Part shown: in pieces, positions 18,448-27,217 of the stretch
How positions within the stretch are numbered: the first letter of the stretch is position 1
Layout of the letters: every line of letters begins with the position of its first letter
Origin: Streptomyces antibioticus
GTDB taxonomy: Bacteria; Actinomycetota; Actinomycetes; Streptomycetales; Streptomycetaceae
Direction of reading: 5' to 3'
Assembly (NCBI RefSeq): GCF_001514065.1
Contig: NZ_KQ948429.1
Location: forward strand, 496,001-560,000
DNA: 64,000 bases
The notes under the pieces: model-generated
What the model was told of the DNA's origin: nothing
Database searches by the model: none
The model's input: the letters and a program-made list of their open reading frames with translations, nothing else
Made by a program: the position numbers and the translations under genes

Positions 18448-19385
18448 CCCGTGTCGCCGCCATCGACTGCGGTACCAACTCCATCCGTCTGCTGGTCGCC
18501 GACTGCGACCCTGCGACCGGTGAACTCGTCGACCTGGACCGCCGGATGACGATCGTGCGGCTCGGGCAGGGCGTCGACCGCACCGGGCGGCTGGCTCCCG
18601 AGGCGCTGGAGCGGACGTTCGCGGCCTGCCGCGAGTACGCGGCCGTCATCAAGGAGCTCGGCGCGGAGCGGCTGCGGTTCGTCGCCACGTCCGCCTCGCG
18701 GGACGCCGAGAACCGGGACGACTTCGTGCGCGGGGTGCTGGACATCCTCGGCGTCGAGCCCGAGGTGATCAGCGGCGACCAGGAGGCGGAGTTCTCCTTC
18801 ACCGGCGCCACGGCGGAGCTCCAGGGCCGTGACGACCTCGCCACGCCCTATCTGGTCGTGGACATCGGCGGCGGCTCGACCGAGTTCGTCGTGGGGAACG
18901 CGCACGTACGCGCCGCCCGCTCCGTCGACGTCGGCTGTGTGCGGATGACCGAGCGGCATCTCGTCCGGGAGGGCGTCGTCTCCGACCCGCCCTCGGAGGC
19001 GCAGATCGCCGCCATGCGGGCGGACATCGAGGCCGCCCTGGACCTCGCCGAGGAGACCGTGCCGCTGCGCGAGGCGCGCACGCTGGTGGGGCTCGCCGGG
19101 TCCGTCACGACCGTCTCGGCGATCGCGCAGGAGCTGCCCGAGTACGACTCGGAGCGCATCCACCACTCCCGCATCTCCCGCGCGAAGGTCCGGGAGATCA
19201 CCGAGTGGCTGCTGCACTCCACGCACGCCGAGCGCGCGACCGTGCCCTCCATGCACCCGGGGCGCGTCGACGTCATCGCCGCCGGTGCTCTCGTACTGCT
19301 GTCGATCATGGAGCGGATCGATGCCGAGGAGGTCGTCGTGAGCGAGCACGACATCCTCGACGGCATCGCGTTCTCGGTGGCGTAG
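18444..19385 (+). CDS. ppx: Ppx/GppA exopolyphosphatase
   Basis: 313 residues, GTG start overlapping the DUF501 stop. The ASKHA ATPase fold is evident: phosphate 1 loop VAAIDCGTNSIRLLVAD, the RFVATSASRDAENRDDF segment, phosphate 2 loop YLVVDIGGGSTEFVVG, and LVGLAGSVTTVSAI with adenosine-like motif VDVIAAGALVL. Short form (about 310 residues, without the C-terminal HD domain), as in the mycobacterial Ppx1/2. It degrades polyphosphate and/or hydrolyses pppGpp; which cannot be read from sequence. Confidence 0.92.
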   Translation: MTRVAAIDCGTNSIRLLVADCDPATGELVDLDRRMTIVRLGQGVDRTGRLAPEALERTFAACREYAAVIKELGAERLRFVATSASRDAENRDDFVRGVLDILGVEPEVISGDQEAEFSFTGATAELQGRDDLATPYLVVDIGGGSTEFVVGNAHVRAARSVDVGCVRMTERHLVREGVVSDPPSEAQIAAMRADIEAALDLAEETVPLREARTLVGLAGSVTTVSAIAQELPEYDSERIHHSRISRAKVREITEWLLHSTHAERATVPSMHPGRVDVIAAGALVLLSIMERIDAEEVVVSEHDILDGIAFSVA

Positions 19386-19491
19386 CCCTCTTTTGTTACC
19401 GATTGGTAGCCATCTGCTGAGCAGGTCGGATAACGTTTGAGCGCCTCCAGGGGGTCCGGAAACGGCCCCCGGGGGCGCGCCTCCGAGAAAG

Positions 19492-19510
19492 TTCGTGAAG
19501 TTCTTCACAA
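19492..19510. promoter_or_regulatory. Rex operator-like palindrome 1
   Basis: TTCGTGAAGTTCTTCACAA: a GTGAAG-TT-CTTCAC palindrome with flanking T/A. It resembles the Streptomyces Rex (NADH/NAD sensor) site TGTGAACGCGTTCACA in the GTGAA/TTCAC half-sites and close spacing. It lies upstream of a type II NADH dehydrogenase gene, a plausible Rex target. Confidence 0.5.
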
Positions 19511-19575
19511 GGAATTCCGCCCTGCGGAACCATGAAAAGCGGCCGACTGACCCTTCCGGGGCCCCAAAGGGCCAT

Positions 19576-19587
19576 TGAACGTGTTCA
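19576..19587. promoter_or_regulatory. Rex operator-like palindrome 2
   Basis: TGAACGTGTTCA differs at one base from the inner 12 bases of the recalled Rex consensus (TGAACGCGTTCA), but the outer TG/CA pairs are missing. 254 bases before the ndh start. Confidence 0.4.
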
Positions 19588-19840
19588 GAAGTGTGATACA
19601 GGGGGTTCGCGGGGACCCTCCGCCGAGGGCTCGCGAGGGGTCGTCGCGGACCGCTCACAGGGGTCGCGGAGGCCAAGAGAGGCAGCTCACGCGGCATTGA
19701 CAACGGTCCGCGGTGCATGCCGGTTCCGGATCCGCAACATGACCTCGATCACGTGAGTCGCGGAGGATAACACACCCCCTGTCGGAGCTTGTGAAGGGGC
19801 GCACGAGCGACCCCCCTGAGGCGGGTGGATACTCGATGGC

Positions 19841-21232
19841 ATGAGCACCACGGAGCGTCCCAGGATCCTCGTAGTAGGCGGTGGGTACGTAGGCCTGTAC
19901 GCAGCTCGGCGCATCCTCAAGAAGATGCGCTACGGAGAGGCGACCGTCACGGTCGTCGACCCCCGGTCGTACATGACCTACCAGCCCTTCCTCCCCGAAA
20001 CCGCCGCCGGCAGCATCTCCCCGCGTCACGTCGTCGTCCCGCTGCGACGCGTGCTGCCCAAGGCGGAGGTTCTCACCGGCCGGGTCACCACCATCGACCA
20101 GGACCGCAAGGTCGCCACGATCGCCCCCCTCGTGGGCGAGGCGTACGAGCTGCCTTTCGACTACCTGGTGATCGCGCTCGGCGCGGTCTCCCGCACCTTC
20201 CCGATCCCCGGCCTCGCCGAGCAGGGCATCGGCATGAAGGGCGTCGAGGAGGCCATCGGCCTGCGCAACCACGTCCTGGAGCAGCTGGACAAGGCCGACT
20301 CCACCACCGACGAGGAGATCCGCCGCAAGGCGCTCACCTTCGTCTTCGTCGGCGGCGGGTTCGCCGGCGCGGAGACCATCGGTGAGGTCGAGGACATGGC
20401 CCGCGACGCGGCCAAGTACTACAAGACGGTCTCCCGCGAGGACATGCGGTTCATCCTCGTCGACGCCGCCGACAAGATCCTTCCCGAGGTCGGCCCCAAG
20501 CTGGGCACCTACGGCAAGGAGCACCTGGAGAGCCGCGGCGTGGAGATCTACCTCTCCACCTCGATGGACTCCTGCGTCAACGGCCACGTCGTGCTCAAGA
20601 ACGGGTTGGAGGTCGACTCCAACACGATCGTCTGGACCGCCGGCGTCAAGCCGAACCCGGTCCTGTCCCGCTACGGCCTCCCGCTGGGCCCGCGCGGTCA
20701 CGTCGACACCCAGCCCACCCTCCAGGTGCAGGGCACCGACTACATCTGGGCCGCCGGCGACAACGCCCAGGTCCCGGACGTCGCCGCCCGCAAGGCCGGC
20801 GTCGAGAACGCCTGGTGCCCGCCGAACGCCCAGCACGCGCTGCGTCAGGCGCGGGTCCTCGGCGACAACGTGATCTCCGGCATGCGGGGCTTCCCGCAGA
20901 AGGAGTACGCGCACTCCAACAAGGGCGCGGTGGCCGGTCTCGGCCTTCACAAGGGCGTGGCGATGATCGTCATGGGCAAGATGAAGATCAAGCTCAAGGG
21001 CCGTCTCGCCTGGTACATGCACCGTGGCTACCACGGTCTGGCGATGCCGACGTGGAACCGCAAGATCCGCGTCTTCGCCGACTGGACGCTCGCGATGTTC
21101 CTCAAGCGTGAGGTCGTCGCCCTCGGCGCCCTGGAGACTCCGCGCGAGGAGTTCTACGAGGCCGCCAAGCCCGCGCCGGCGCCCGCCGCCGCGCAGCCGG
21201 AGAAGACTCAGGAGAAGGCCAAGGCCTCCTGA
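19841..21232 (+). CDS. ndh: Type II NADH:quinone oxidoreductase (NDH-2)
   Basis: 463 residues. FAD Rossmann motif ILVVGGGYVGLYAARRI (residues 9-25), MTYQPFLPETAAGSISPRHV, NADH-binding motif FVFVGGGFAGAETIGEVEDM (about 168-187), and FAD site DYIWAAGDNAQVPD. The C-terminus has amphipathic segments (MIVMGKMKIKLKGRLAWYMH, WTLAMFLKREVVALG) that place it on the inner membrane leaflet, then an Ala/Pro/Lys tail. It transfers electrons from NADH to menaquinone without proton pumping. Rex-like sites in the long upstream region suggest redox regulation. A terminator follows. Confidence 0.95.
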   Translation: MSTTERPRILVVGGGYVGLYAARRILKKMRYGEATVTVVDPRSYMTYQPFLPETAAGSISPRHVVVPLRRVLPKAEVLTGRVTTIDQDRKVATIAPLVGEAYELPFDYLVIALGAVSRTFPIPGLAEQGIGMKGVEEAIGLRNHVLEQLDKADSTTDEEIRRKALTFVFVGGGFAGAETIGEVEDMARDAAKYYKTVSREDMRFILVDAADKILPEVGPKLGTYGKEHLESRGVEIYLSTSMDSCVNGHVVLKNGLEVDSNTIVWTAGVKPNPVLSRYGLPLGPRGHVDTQPTLQVQGTDYIWAAGDNAQVPDVAARKAGVENAWCPPNAQHALRQARVLGDNVISGMRGFPQKEYAHSNKGAVAGLGLHKGVAMIVMGKMKIKLKGRLAWYMHRGYHGLAMPTWNRKIRVFADWTLAMFLKREVVALGALETPREEFYEAAKPAPAPAAAQPEKTQEKAKAS

Positions 21233-21261
21233 CCGACTCCGGTCGCCGCACGACGAACGAA

Positions 21262-21303
21262 CCGAAGGGCCTCCCGCCATCCGTGGTGCGGGGGGCCCTT
21301 CGG
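21262..21303 (+). terminator. Terminator after ndh
   Basis: Stem CGAAGGGCCTCCCGCC against GCGGGGGGCCCTTCG around a loop of about 9 bases; arms begin at 21263 and end near 21302. Confidence 0.75.
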
Positions 21304-21384
21304 CGTGTCCCGGGATGGCGTCGCCCCTTGTCACTGTTTACGTAGGTGGACAATTCCGGGATCATCGTCACGGAGGTGTGCGCC

Positions 21385-22677
21385 ATGGCCGACGCCGCGT
21401 CGCGGCTGAAGAACCTCTTCGAACTCCTGCTGGGAGCCCCGCTCCCGGTCCGCGTGCGGGCGTGGGACGGCTCGCAGGCGGGACCGCCGGGCGCCCCGGC
21501 GCTGGTGCTGCGCAACCGCCGGGCGGTGCGCCGGCTGCTGTACAAGCCCGGCGAACTCGGTCTCGCCCGCGCCTGGGTCGCCGGGGACCTCGACATCGAC
21601 GGCGACCTCTACACCGCCCTCGACCTGATCTCCGGCCTCGTCTGGGAACGCGGCGAGGGCGCCAGGAGCCGTGCCGCGCTGCTCCGCGACCTCGAGGTGC
21701 GCGCCGCCCTGCGGGGCCTCGTCCGGCTCTCCGGGCTGCCGCTGCCGCCCGCCCCGCCGCCCGAGGAGATCCGCAGGCACCGCGGCCACCACCACACCAA
21801 GCGCACCGACAGACGCGCCGTCAGCCACCACTACGACGTCGGCAACGACTTCTACGAGATCGTCCTCGGCCCGTCGATGGTCTACTCGTGCGCCTACTGG
21901 GAGACCCCCGGCAGCACACTCGAGAGCGCCCAGCGCGACAAGCTCGAACTCGTCTGCCGCAAGCTCGCCCTGACACCCGGTCAGCGGCTCCTCGACGTCG
22001 GCTGCGGCTGGGGCTCGATGGCGATCCACGCCGCCCGCGAGCACGGCGTGCGGGTCGTCGGCATCACCCTCTCCCAGGAGCAGGCCGCCTACGCCCGCAA
22101 GCGCGTCGCCGACGAGGGCCTGACCGACCGGATCGAGATCCGCGTCCAGGACTACCGCGACGTCGGCGACGGCCCCTACGACGCCATCTCCTCCATCGGT
22201 ATGGCCGAACACGTCGGCGCCGAACGCTACCTGGAGTACGCCGAGGACCTGTACGCCCTGCTGAGACCCGGCGGACGGCTCCTCAACCACCAGATCGCCC
22301 GCCGCCCGCAGCGCGACGAATCGACGTACCACGTCGACGAGTTCATCGACGCCTACGTCTTCCCCGACGGCGAACTCGCCCCCCTCGGCACCACCGTCAC
22401 CCAGCTGGAACGCGCCGGGTTCGAGGTGCGTGACGTCGAGTCGATCCGCGAGCACTACGGCCTCACCCTGCGCCGCTGGGTGGCCCGTCTGGAGGCCGAC
22501 TGGGCCCGCGCCACCCGGCTCGCCGGACCCGGCCGGGCCCGGGTCTGGCGGCTCTACATGGCCGCCAGCGCGCTCGCCTTCGAACGCAACAGCATCGGCG
22601 TCAACCAGGTCCTGGCCGTCCGCGCCCTCGACTCCGGTGACTCCGGGATGCCGCTGCGGGCCCGCACCTGGAACTGA
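21385..22677 (+). CDS. cfa: Cyclopropane-fatty-acyl-phospholipid synthase
   Basis: 430 residues from ATG 21385 (GGAGG 9 bases upstream). N-terminal lipid-binding domain (LYKPGELGLARAWVAGDLDI), then the SAM methyltransferase core: YDVGNDFYEIVLGPSMVYSC with the conserved YSCAYW, motif I LLDVGCGWGSMAIHAA, GITLSQEQAAYARKR, the bicarbonate/catalytic region SSIGMAEHVG, and C-terminal FERNSIGVNQVL. It adds a methylene from SAM across double bonds of membrane phospholipid acyl chains. Convergent with the ABC exporter operon, sharing a terminator. Confidence 0.93.
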   Translation: MADAASRLKNLFELLLGAPLPVRVRAWDGSQAGPPGAPALVLRNRRAVRRLLYKPGELGLARAWVAGDLDIDGDLYTALDLISGLVWERGEGARSRAALLRDLEVRAALRGLVRLSGLPLPPAPPPEEIRRHRGHHHTKRTDRRAVSHHYDVGNDFYEIVLGPSMVYSCAYWETPGSTLESAQRDKLELVCRKLALTPGQRLLDVGCGWGSMAIHAAREHGVRVVGITLSQEQAAYARKRVADEGLTDRIEIRVQDYRDVGDGPYDAISSIGMAEHVGAERYLEYAEDLYALLRPGGRLLNHQIARRPQRDESTYHVDEFIDAYVFPDGELAPLGTTVTQLERAGFEVRDVESIREHYGLTLRRWVARLEADWARATRLAGPGRARVWRLYMAASALAFERNSIGVNQVLAVRALDSGDSGMPLRARTWN

Positions 22678-22687
22678 ACGGACGGAA

Positions 22688-22717
22688 GGGGCCCGCCACT
22701 TGCCGGTGACGGGCCCC
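22688..22717. terminator. Bidirectional terminator between cfa and the ABC exporter
   Basis: GGGGCCCG (22688-22695) pairs with CGGGCCCC (22710-22717), extended by CAC/GTG inside. It lies between two convergent stop codons. Confidence 0.75.
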
Positions 22718-22740
22718 AACTGCCGTACGGACGCCACTGG

Positions 22741-25269
22741 CTACTCGGCCTTGATGGCCGACAGCATGTTCAGCTTCGCCGCGCGCCGGGCCGGCCACAG
22801 CGCCGCCAGCACACCGACGAACGCCGCGCCCAGCAGGAAGAGCGCCATCCGCCCCCAGGGCAGGACGAGTTCGTACGTCGCCATCTTCGTGCCCAGCAGT
22901 TCCCCGGCCGCCCAGCCGAAGAACACGCCCAGGCCGATGCCGAGGACACCGCCGAACAGGGAGATCACCAGGGACTCCAGGCGCACCATCCGCTTGACGC
23001 CCTTGCGGTCCAGGCCGATCGCGCGGAGCATGCCGATCTCCTGCGAGCGTTCGAAGACCGACATGGCCAGGGTGTTGATGACCCCGAGGACCGCGACGAG
23101 CACCGCCATGGCGAGCAGGCCGTAGACCATGTTCAGGATCAGCGTGAACATCTGCGCGATGTCGTCGGACAGGTCCTGCTTGCTCTGCACCTTGATGGCC
23201 GGGTTGGTGCCGAGGGCCTTCTCCAGCCGGTCCTTCGTGGCGTCGGAGGCGCCGTCGGCCGTCTTCACCAGGACCTGCATGTCGGCCGGGTCGCTCAGAT
23301 GCGGCGTGAGGGTCCTGTTGTCGACCATGATGCCCCGGATCAGCTCGTTGCCCTCGTAGACCGCGGAGACCGTGAGCTGCTGCGCCTTGCCGTCCTCGTA
23401 GTGCACGGTGAACGTCGAACCGGCCGTCCAGTCACGGGACTTGGCGGTGTCGCTGTCGACGACCACCTGACCGCCGCCCACCCTGAAGGAGCCGCTGTCG
23501 ACCTTCAGGTCGGTCAGCTTGCCGATCGCCGAGCCGTTCACGCCGGTCAGATACTCGGTCTCACCGTCGATGCGCGAGGGGGCGTTGCGCAGCGGGCTGG
23601 TGGTGGTGACCCCGTCGGTGGCGTCGAGCTTGCGGTCGACGTCCGGGGACAGTTCGTGGCCGTTCGCCATCGAGACGATGTAGTCCGCGCGGATCGCCGC
23701 CGACGCCATCTTGTCGATGGACTTCTGCAGGCTGCCCGCCATCACCGTCATACCGGTGATCAGGGTCAGCCCGATCATCAGCGCGGACGCGGTGGCGGCC
23801 GTACGACGCGGATTGCGGACCGAGTTCTGCCGGGCGAGCTTGCCCGCCGTACCGAACACGCGCAGCACCGGGGCGGCGGCCGCGATCAGCGGGCGGGACA
23901 GCAGCGGGGTCAGGATGAACACGCCGATGATGAGCAGGACCGCGCCGATGCCCATGGGGGCCTGGCCGTCGGAGCTGTTCATCGTCGTCGCCCAGAGGAC
24001 GACCGCCACACCGGTGCCCGCGAACAGTGCGCCGAGGGTGTTGCGCAGCACCAGGGACTTCGCGGTGGCCTGCGCGTGCACGCTGCTCATCGCCGCGACC
24101 GGCGGGATCTTCGCGGCCCGGCGGCCCGGCAGCCACGCCGCCAGCATGGTGATGAGGATGCCGACCGCGAGGGCGGTGGCGACCGTGCCGCCGGAGACGA
24201 CCAGCGGCCCGTCCGGGACGGTCGCGTCGAGCGCGCCCATCAGCGACCGCATCCCGGCGCCGATGCCGATGCCCGCGACCAGGCCGGTCACCCCGGCGAC
24301 CGTGCCGACGACGAACGCCTCGATGAGCACCGAGCGGGTGACCTGACGCCGGGAGGCGCCGACGGCCCGCAGCAGCGCCAGCTCCTTGGTGCGCTGGGCG
24401 ACCAGCATGGTGAAGGTGTTGGCGATGATGAACGTCCCGACGAACAGCGCGATGCCGGCGAAGACCAGCAGCATCTGCCGGAAGCTGCCCATCTGGGAGG
24501 AGATCAACTCGGCCTGGTCGTCAGCGAGTTGCTTGCCGGTCGTGGTCTCGACGAGCTTCGCCGGCAGGGTCTTGTCGAGCGCGGCCCGCAGCGCCGTCTG
24601 GGAGGTGCCCGGGGCGGCCTTCACGTCGATCTCGTCGTACGTGCCGGTCTTGCCGAACAGTTTCTGCGCGGTCGCCGTGTCGAACAGGGCGAGGCTGCCG
24701 CCGGCCGCGACATTGCCGTCGTCGGTGGTGAAGATGCCGGTGACGGTGGGGGAGAGGACCGGGCCATCGATCGACATACGGATCTTGTCGCCGACCTCGT
24801 ACCCGGCGCGCTTCGCCGTCTCGGAGTCGATGGCGACCTGGCCGGCGCCGCGCGGGGCGGCGCCCTCGACGAGCGGGTACCGGGGGTCCTTGGCGCCCCA
24901 GTAGTTCCCGCCCTGCGACTGGAAGCCGCCGCCGATGAGCTTGCCGTCCTTGTCGGCGAGGGCGGTGAAGCCGCTGACGACGCCGATGGCGGAGGCGGCG
25001 CCCGGGGTCCTCGCGCTCCGGTCCAGCAGCGCCTGGGTGAGTTCCGGGGTCTTGCCGACCTTGTTGCCCTTGCTCTCCTGGTAGTCGGGCCGGACCGCCA
25101 CGTCGACCTGGTCGAAGCCCTTGGCGGAGCTGTTCTGGTAGGTGTCGGAGATGGTGTTGGTGAAGACGAGCGTCCCCGACACGAAGGCCACGCCGAGCAT
25201 CACGGCGAGGACGGTCATGAGGAGCCGGGCCTTGTGCGCGAGGACGTTGCGCAGGGCGGTGCGGAACAT
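22741..25269 (-). CDS. FtsX/MacB-type ABC transporter permease
   Basis: 842 residues from ATG 25269, which overlaps the ATPase stop (TGATG). Duplicated FtsX permease layout: N-terminal TM helix (ARLLMTVLAVMLGVAFVSGT), a ~220-residue extracellular MacB periplasmic-core-like domain, TM block (MLLVFAGIALFVGTFIIANT, then the TM pair near TLVAGIGIGAG and LAVGILITMLAAWLPG), a second extracellular domain, and a final TM block ending VLAALWPARRAAKLNMLSAI. The motif TKELALLRAVGASRRQVTRS after TM2 and its second copy SQEIGMLRAIGLDRKGVKRM are characteristic. It exports lipoproteins, peptides or lipids; the cargo is unknown. Confidence 0.93.
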   Translation of the reverse strand: MFRTALRNVLAHKARLLMTVLAVMLGVAFVSGTLVFTNTISDTYQNSSAKGFDQVDVAVRPDYQESKGNKVGKTPELTQALLDRSARTPGAASAIGVVSGFTALADKDGKLIGGGFQSQGGNYWGAKDPRYPLVEGAAPRGAGQVAIDSETAKRAGYEVGDKIRMSIDGPVLSPTVTGIFTTDDGNVAAGGSLALFDTATAQKLFGKTGTYDEIDVKAAPGTSQTALRAALDKTLPAKLVETTTGKQLADDQAELISSQMGSFRQMLLVFAGIALFVGTFIIANTFTMLVAQRTKELALLRAVGASRRQVTRSVLIEAFVVGTVAGVTGLVAGIGIGAGMRSLMGALDATVPDGPLVVSGGTVATALAVGILITMLAAWLPGRRAAKIPPVAAMSSVHAQATAKSLVLRNTLGALFAGTGVAVVLWATTMNSSDGQAPMGIGAVLLIIGVFILTPLLSRPLIAAAAPVLRVFGTAGKLARQNSVRNPRRTAATASALMIGLTLITGMTVMAGSLQKSIDKMASAAIRADYIVSMANGHELSPDVDRKLDATDGVTTTSPLRNAPSRIDGETEYLTGVNGSAIGKLTDLKVDSGSFRVGGGQVVVDSDTAKSRDWTAGSTFTVHYEDGKAQQLTVSAVYEGNELIRGIMVDNRTLTPHLSDPADMQVLVKTADGASDATKDRLEKALGTNPAIKVQSKQDLSDDIAQMFTLILNMVYGLLAMAVLVAVLGVINTLAMSVFERSQEIGMLRAIGLDRKGVKRMVRLESLVISLFGGVLGIGLGVFFGWAAGELLGTKMATYELVLPWGRMALFLLGAAFVGVLAALWPARRAAKLNMLSAIKAE

Positions 25270-26039
25270 CAGGAGGTACGGCCCTTCGCGTCGAACTGCT
25301 TCATGAAGTCCAGCACGTTGTCCGCCGTCGGCCGGTACATCTCGTCGACGATCCGCCCGTCGGCGAGGAAGACGACACGGTCCGCGTACGCCGCCGCCAC
25401 CGGGTCGTGGGTCACCATGACCACCGTCTGCCCCAACTCCCGTACGGAGTTGCGGAGAAAGCCCAGCACCTCGGCGCCGGAACGGGAGTCGAGGTTTCCG
25501 GTCGGCTCGTCGCCGAAGATGATGTCGGGGCGGGAAGCCAGGGCGCGGGCGACGGCGACGCGCTGCTGCTGACCGCCGGAGAGCTGGGAAGGCCGGTGCG
25601 AGAGGCGGTCCTTGAGACCGACCATCTGGATGACGGATTCCAGCCACTGCTTGTCCGGCTTGCGGCCCGCGATGTCCATCGGCAGCGTGATGTTCTCCAG
25701 CGCGGTCAGCGTCGGCAGCAGGTTGAACGCCTGGAAGATGAAGCCGATCTTGTCCCGGCGCAACTTGGTGAGCTGCTTGTCCTTCAGCGAGCCCAGCTCG
25801 GTGTCGCCGATGCGCACGGAGCCGGACGAGAAGGTGTCGAGCCCCGCCACGCAGTGCATCAGCGTCGACTTGCCGGACCCGGACGGGCCCATGATCGCGG
25901 TGAACTCGGCCTGCCGGAACTCGACGGAGACCCGGTCGAGCGCGACCACCTGGGTCTCGCCCTGTCCGTAGATCTTCGACAGATCCGTGGCGCGCGCGGC
26001 CACGGAGGTGGTCCGGTCGGCGATGGGAGTGGTGGTCAC
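25269..26039 (-). CDS. ABC transporter ATP-binding protein (MacB/LolD type)
   Basis: 256 residues from GTG 26039 (AAGGAG 9 bases upstream; the in-frame extension to 26117 has no ribosome site). Walker A GPSGSGKST, Q-loop FIFQAFNLLP, signature LSGGQQQRVAVARAL, Walker B IIFGDEPTGNLDS, and switch His in VMVTHDPVAAAYAD. The GNLDSxSG run is typical of the MacB/LolD/FtsE subfamily. It energises the FtsX-type permease encoded immediately downstream with a one-base overlap. Confidence 0.95.
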   Translation of the reverse strand: MTTTPIADRTTSVAARATDLSKIYGQGETQVVALDRVSVEFRQAEFTAIMGPSGSGKSTLMHCVAGLDTFSSGSVRIGDTELGSLKDKQLTKLRRDKIGFIFQAFNLLPTLTALENITLPMDIAGRKPDKQWLESVIQMVGLKDRLSHRPSQLSGGQQQRVAVARALASRPDIIFGDEPTGNLDSRSGAEVLGFLRNSVRELGQTVVMVTHDPVAAAYADRVVFLADGRIVDEMYRPTADNVLDFMKQFDAKGRTS

Positions 26040-26460
26040 GGGTGGGTGCTCCTTGACGGACGACGACGGCGGTCCTGCGTTCTGGTGTTCCTGCGGCCGT
26101 TTCGGGCCTTGAACCATCGTCGCGTCGCCTCGCTGCCGTGTAGTCAGCCGCTGTTCCGGTTCCGGAGGGCGACTCGAGTCTGACCGGAGGCGGCTGTGTC
26201 ATACCTGGGGATGACGGGCGCCCCTGAGCGACGGCAGCGTCGAGAACAGGTGGAGCCCCCTGGTTGAGGCGGTGAAATTCCGTCATTCCGCATGCGTGGT
26301 CGGGGCTCGCACGTAAGGCTATTGGCAAGTGCGGATGGCTCGTTCCACGGGCTGATGCACCCTCAGACGTCAATAAAATAAGACAACATCGGTCCGCCCG
26401 TCCGCTGTTCGGGGGACGCGCCCCGATAGGCTCGGGACCTCGATGCGGAGCCCATGGCCT
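26040..26460. other. 421-base region between the divergent ABC exporter and bldA
   Basis: No gene seen. An A/T-rich patch (GTCAATAAAATAAGACAACA, about 26370-26389) stands out against the GC-rich background. TAGGCT at 26427-26432 is a candidate bldA -10, 28 bases before the mature tRNA. The promoter of the exporter operon must also lie here, on the other strand, but was not resolved. Confidence 0.5.
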
Positions 26461-26543
26461 GCCCGGATGGTGGAATGCAGACACGGCGAGCTTAAACCTC
26501 GCTGCCCCTCGCGGGCGTACCGGTTCAAGTCCGGTTCCGGGCA
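26461..26543 (+). tRNA. bldA: tRNA-Leu (anticodon UAA), bldA
   Basis: The acceptor arm GCCCGGA (26461) pairs with TCCGGGC (26536-26542), followed by discriminator A. The anticodon stem GCGAG/CTCGC surrounds loop CTTAAAC with anticodon TAA at 26493-26495, reading UUA. A long class II variable arm (TGCCCCTCGCGGGCGTA) and T-loop GGTTCAAGTCC are present. The encoded end is ACCT, so CCA is completed post-transcriptionally. tRNA-Leu(UUA) is the bldA product that allows translation of rare TTA codons in Streptomyces developmental and antibiotic-regulator genes. Confidence 0.97.
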
Positions 26544-26671
26544 CCTCCGACCTCATTCGTCCCCTTTTCCGTAAAGCCGATGGCTGGATGCCGCTTGCGG
26601 TGGGACGCTGCCTTCAACTCTTCGCTGCGGCATGCGGCCATGAAGGGGTGTCCCGTTCGGGGGAGGGACCC

Positions 26672-27214
26672 ATGGGGGTGCGGAGTTTTGGCAGAGACCG
26701 GTCTGCCCGGTGGGGCGGACGTGCCGCCGCGCTCGGGCTGACGGTGTTGCTGGGCCTTGGTGCGGTCACCGGATGCGGGGCGTCTGCGGGCGCCGACGGG
26801 GACGATCCAGGCGGCGGCGGGCAGGCGCCGGCGGCGACCGGGCCCGCGGGGGCGCAGAGCAGCGGCGACGGTTACGGCAGCGGCGGCGGTGGTGACGCAG
26901 CGGACGGCTCCGACGGGGGCGGTGGTGGTGGCGGGGCCGCTGGGGACCCGGGCGTCTCGGGCGTGGCGCCACCGTCGAACACCGACAACAGGGACAGCAT
27001 CTCGGTCGGCCTTGACGGCGGTATCGGCGGTGTCGACAGCAGTGAGTGCCCCTTGCCCGACCAGATCGACTACCCGAACTGCTACCCGTCGCCGAGCCCG
27101 ACGGACGGCGGCGGGTCCCTGGTGAGTGATCCGCCGGTCGGCGACACCCTGCCGCCCACCGACCCCTCGGCCGCTCCCGGCGACGGCGAGGACTTTTCCC
27201 CCGAGCCGACCTGA
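26672..27214 (+). CDS. Gly/Asp-rich lipoprotein
   Basis: 180 residues from ATG 26672 (GGGGGAGGGA just upstream). The signal peptide has hydrophobic core RAAALGLTVLLGLGAV and lipobox TGC near residue 34. The rest is low complexity: runs of Gly/Asp, then SECPLPDQIDYPNCYPSPSP with two Cys, and a Pro/Asp-rich tail. No domain recognised; probably a surface lipoprotein. The stop is 3 bases before the membrane protein gene, so the two are co-transcribed. Confidence 0.7.
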   Translation: MGVRSFGRDRSARWGGRAAALGLTVLLGLGAVTGCGASAGADGDDPGGGGQAPAATGPAGAQSSGDGYGSGGGGDAADGSDGGGGGGGAAGDPGVSGVAPPSNTDNRDSISVGLDGGIGGVDSSECPLPDQIDYPNCYPSPSPTDGGGSLVSDPPVGDTLPPTDPSAAPGDGEDFSPEPT

Positions 27215-27217
27215 CCC

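Larger units (their letters stand above)
19386..19840. other. 455-base intergenic region upstream of ndh
   Basis: No convincing ORF. It holds a hairpin after ppx (GGGGGTCC at 19451 pairing with GGCCCCC) and two Rex-operator-like palindromes (19492-19510 and 19576-19587). A TTGACA at 19697-19702 has no clear -10. The ndh ATG has no strong ribosome site. Confidence 0.5.

Noticed and set aside
25270-26556. Upstream extension of the FtsX permease frame into the ATPase gene and beyond, as one 1271-residue protein
   Set aside because: The extension is an out-of-frame shadow of the ATPase and runs through the tRNA gene; the permease starts at ATG 25269, coupled to the ATPase stop.
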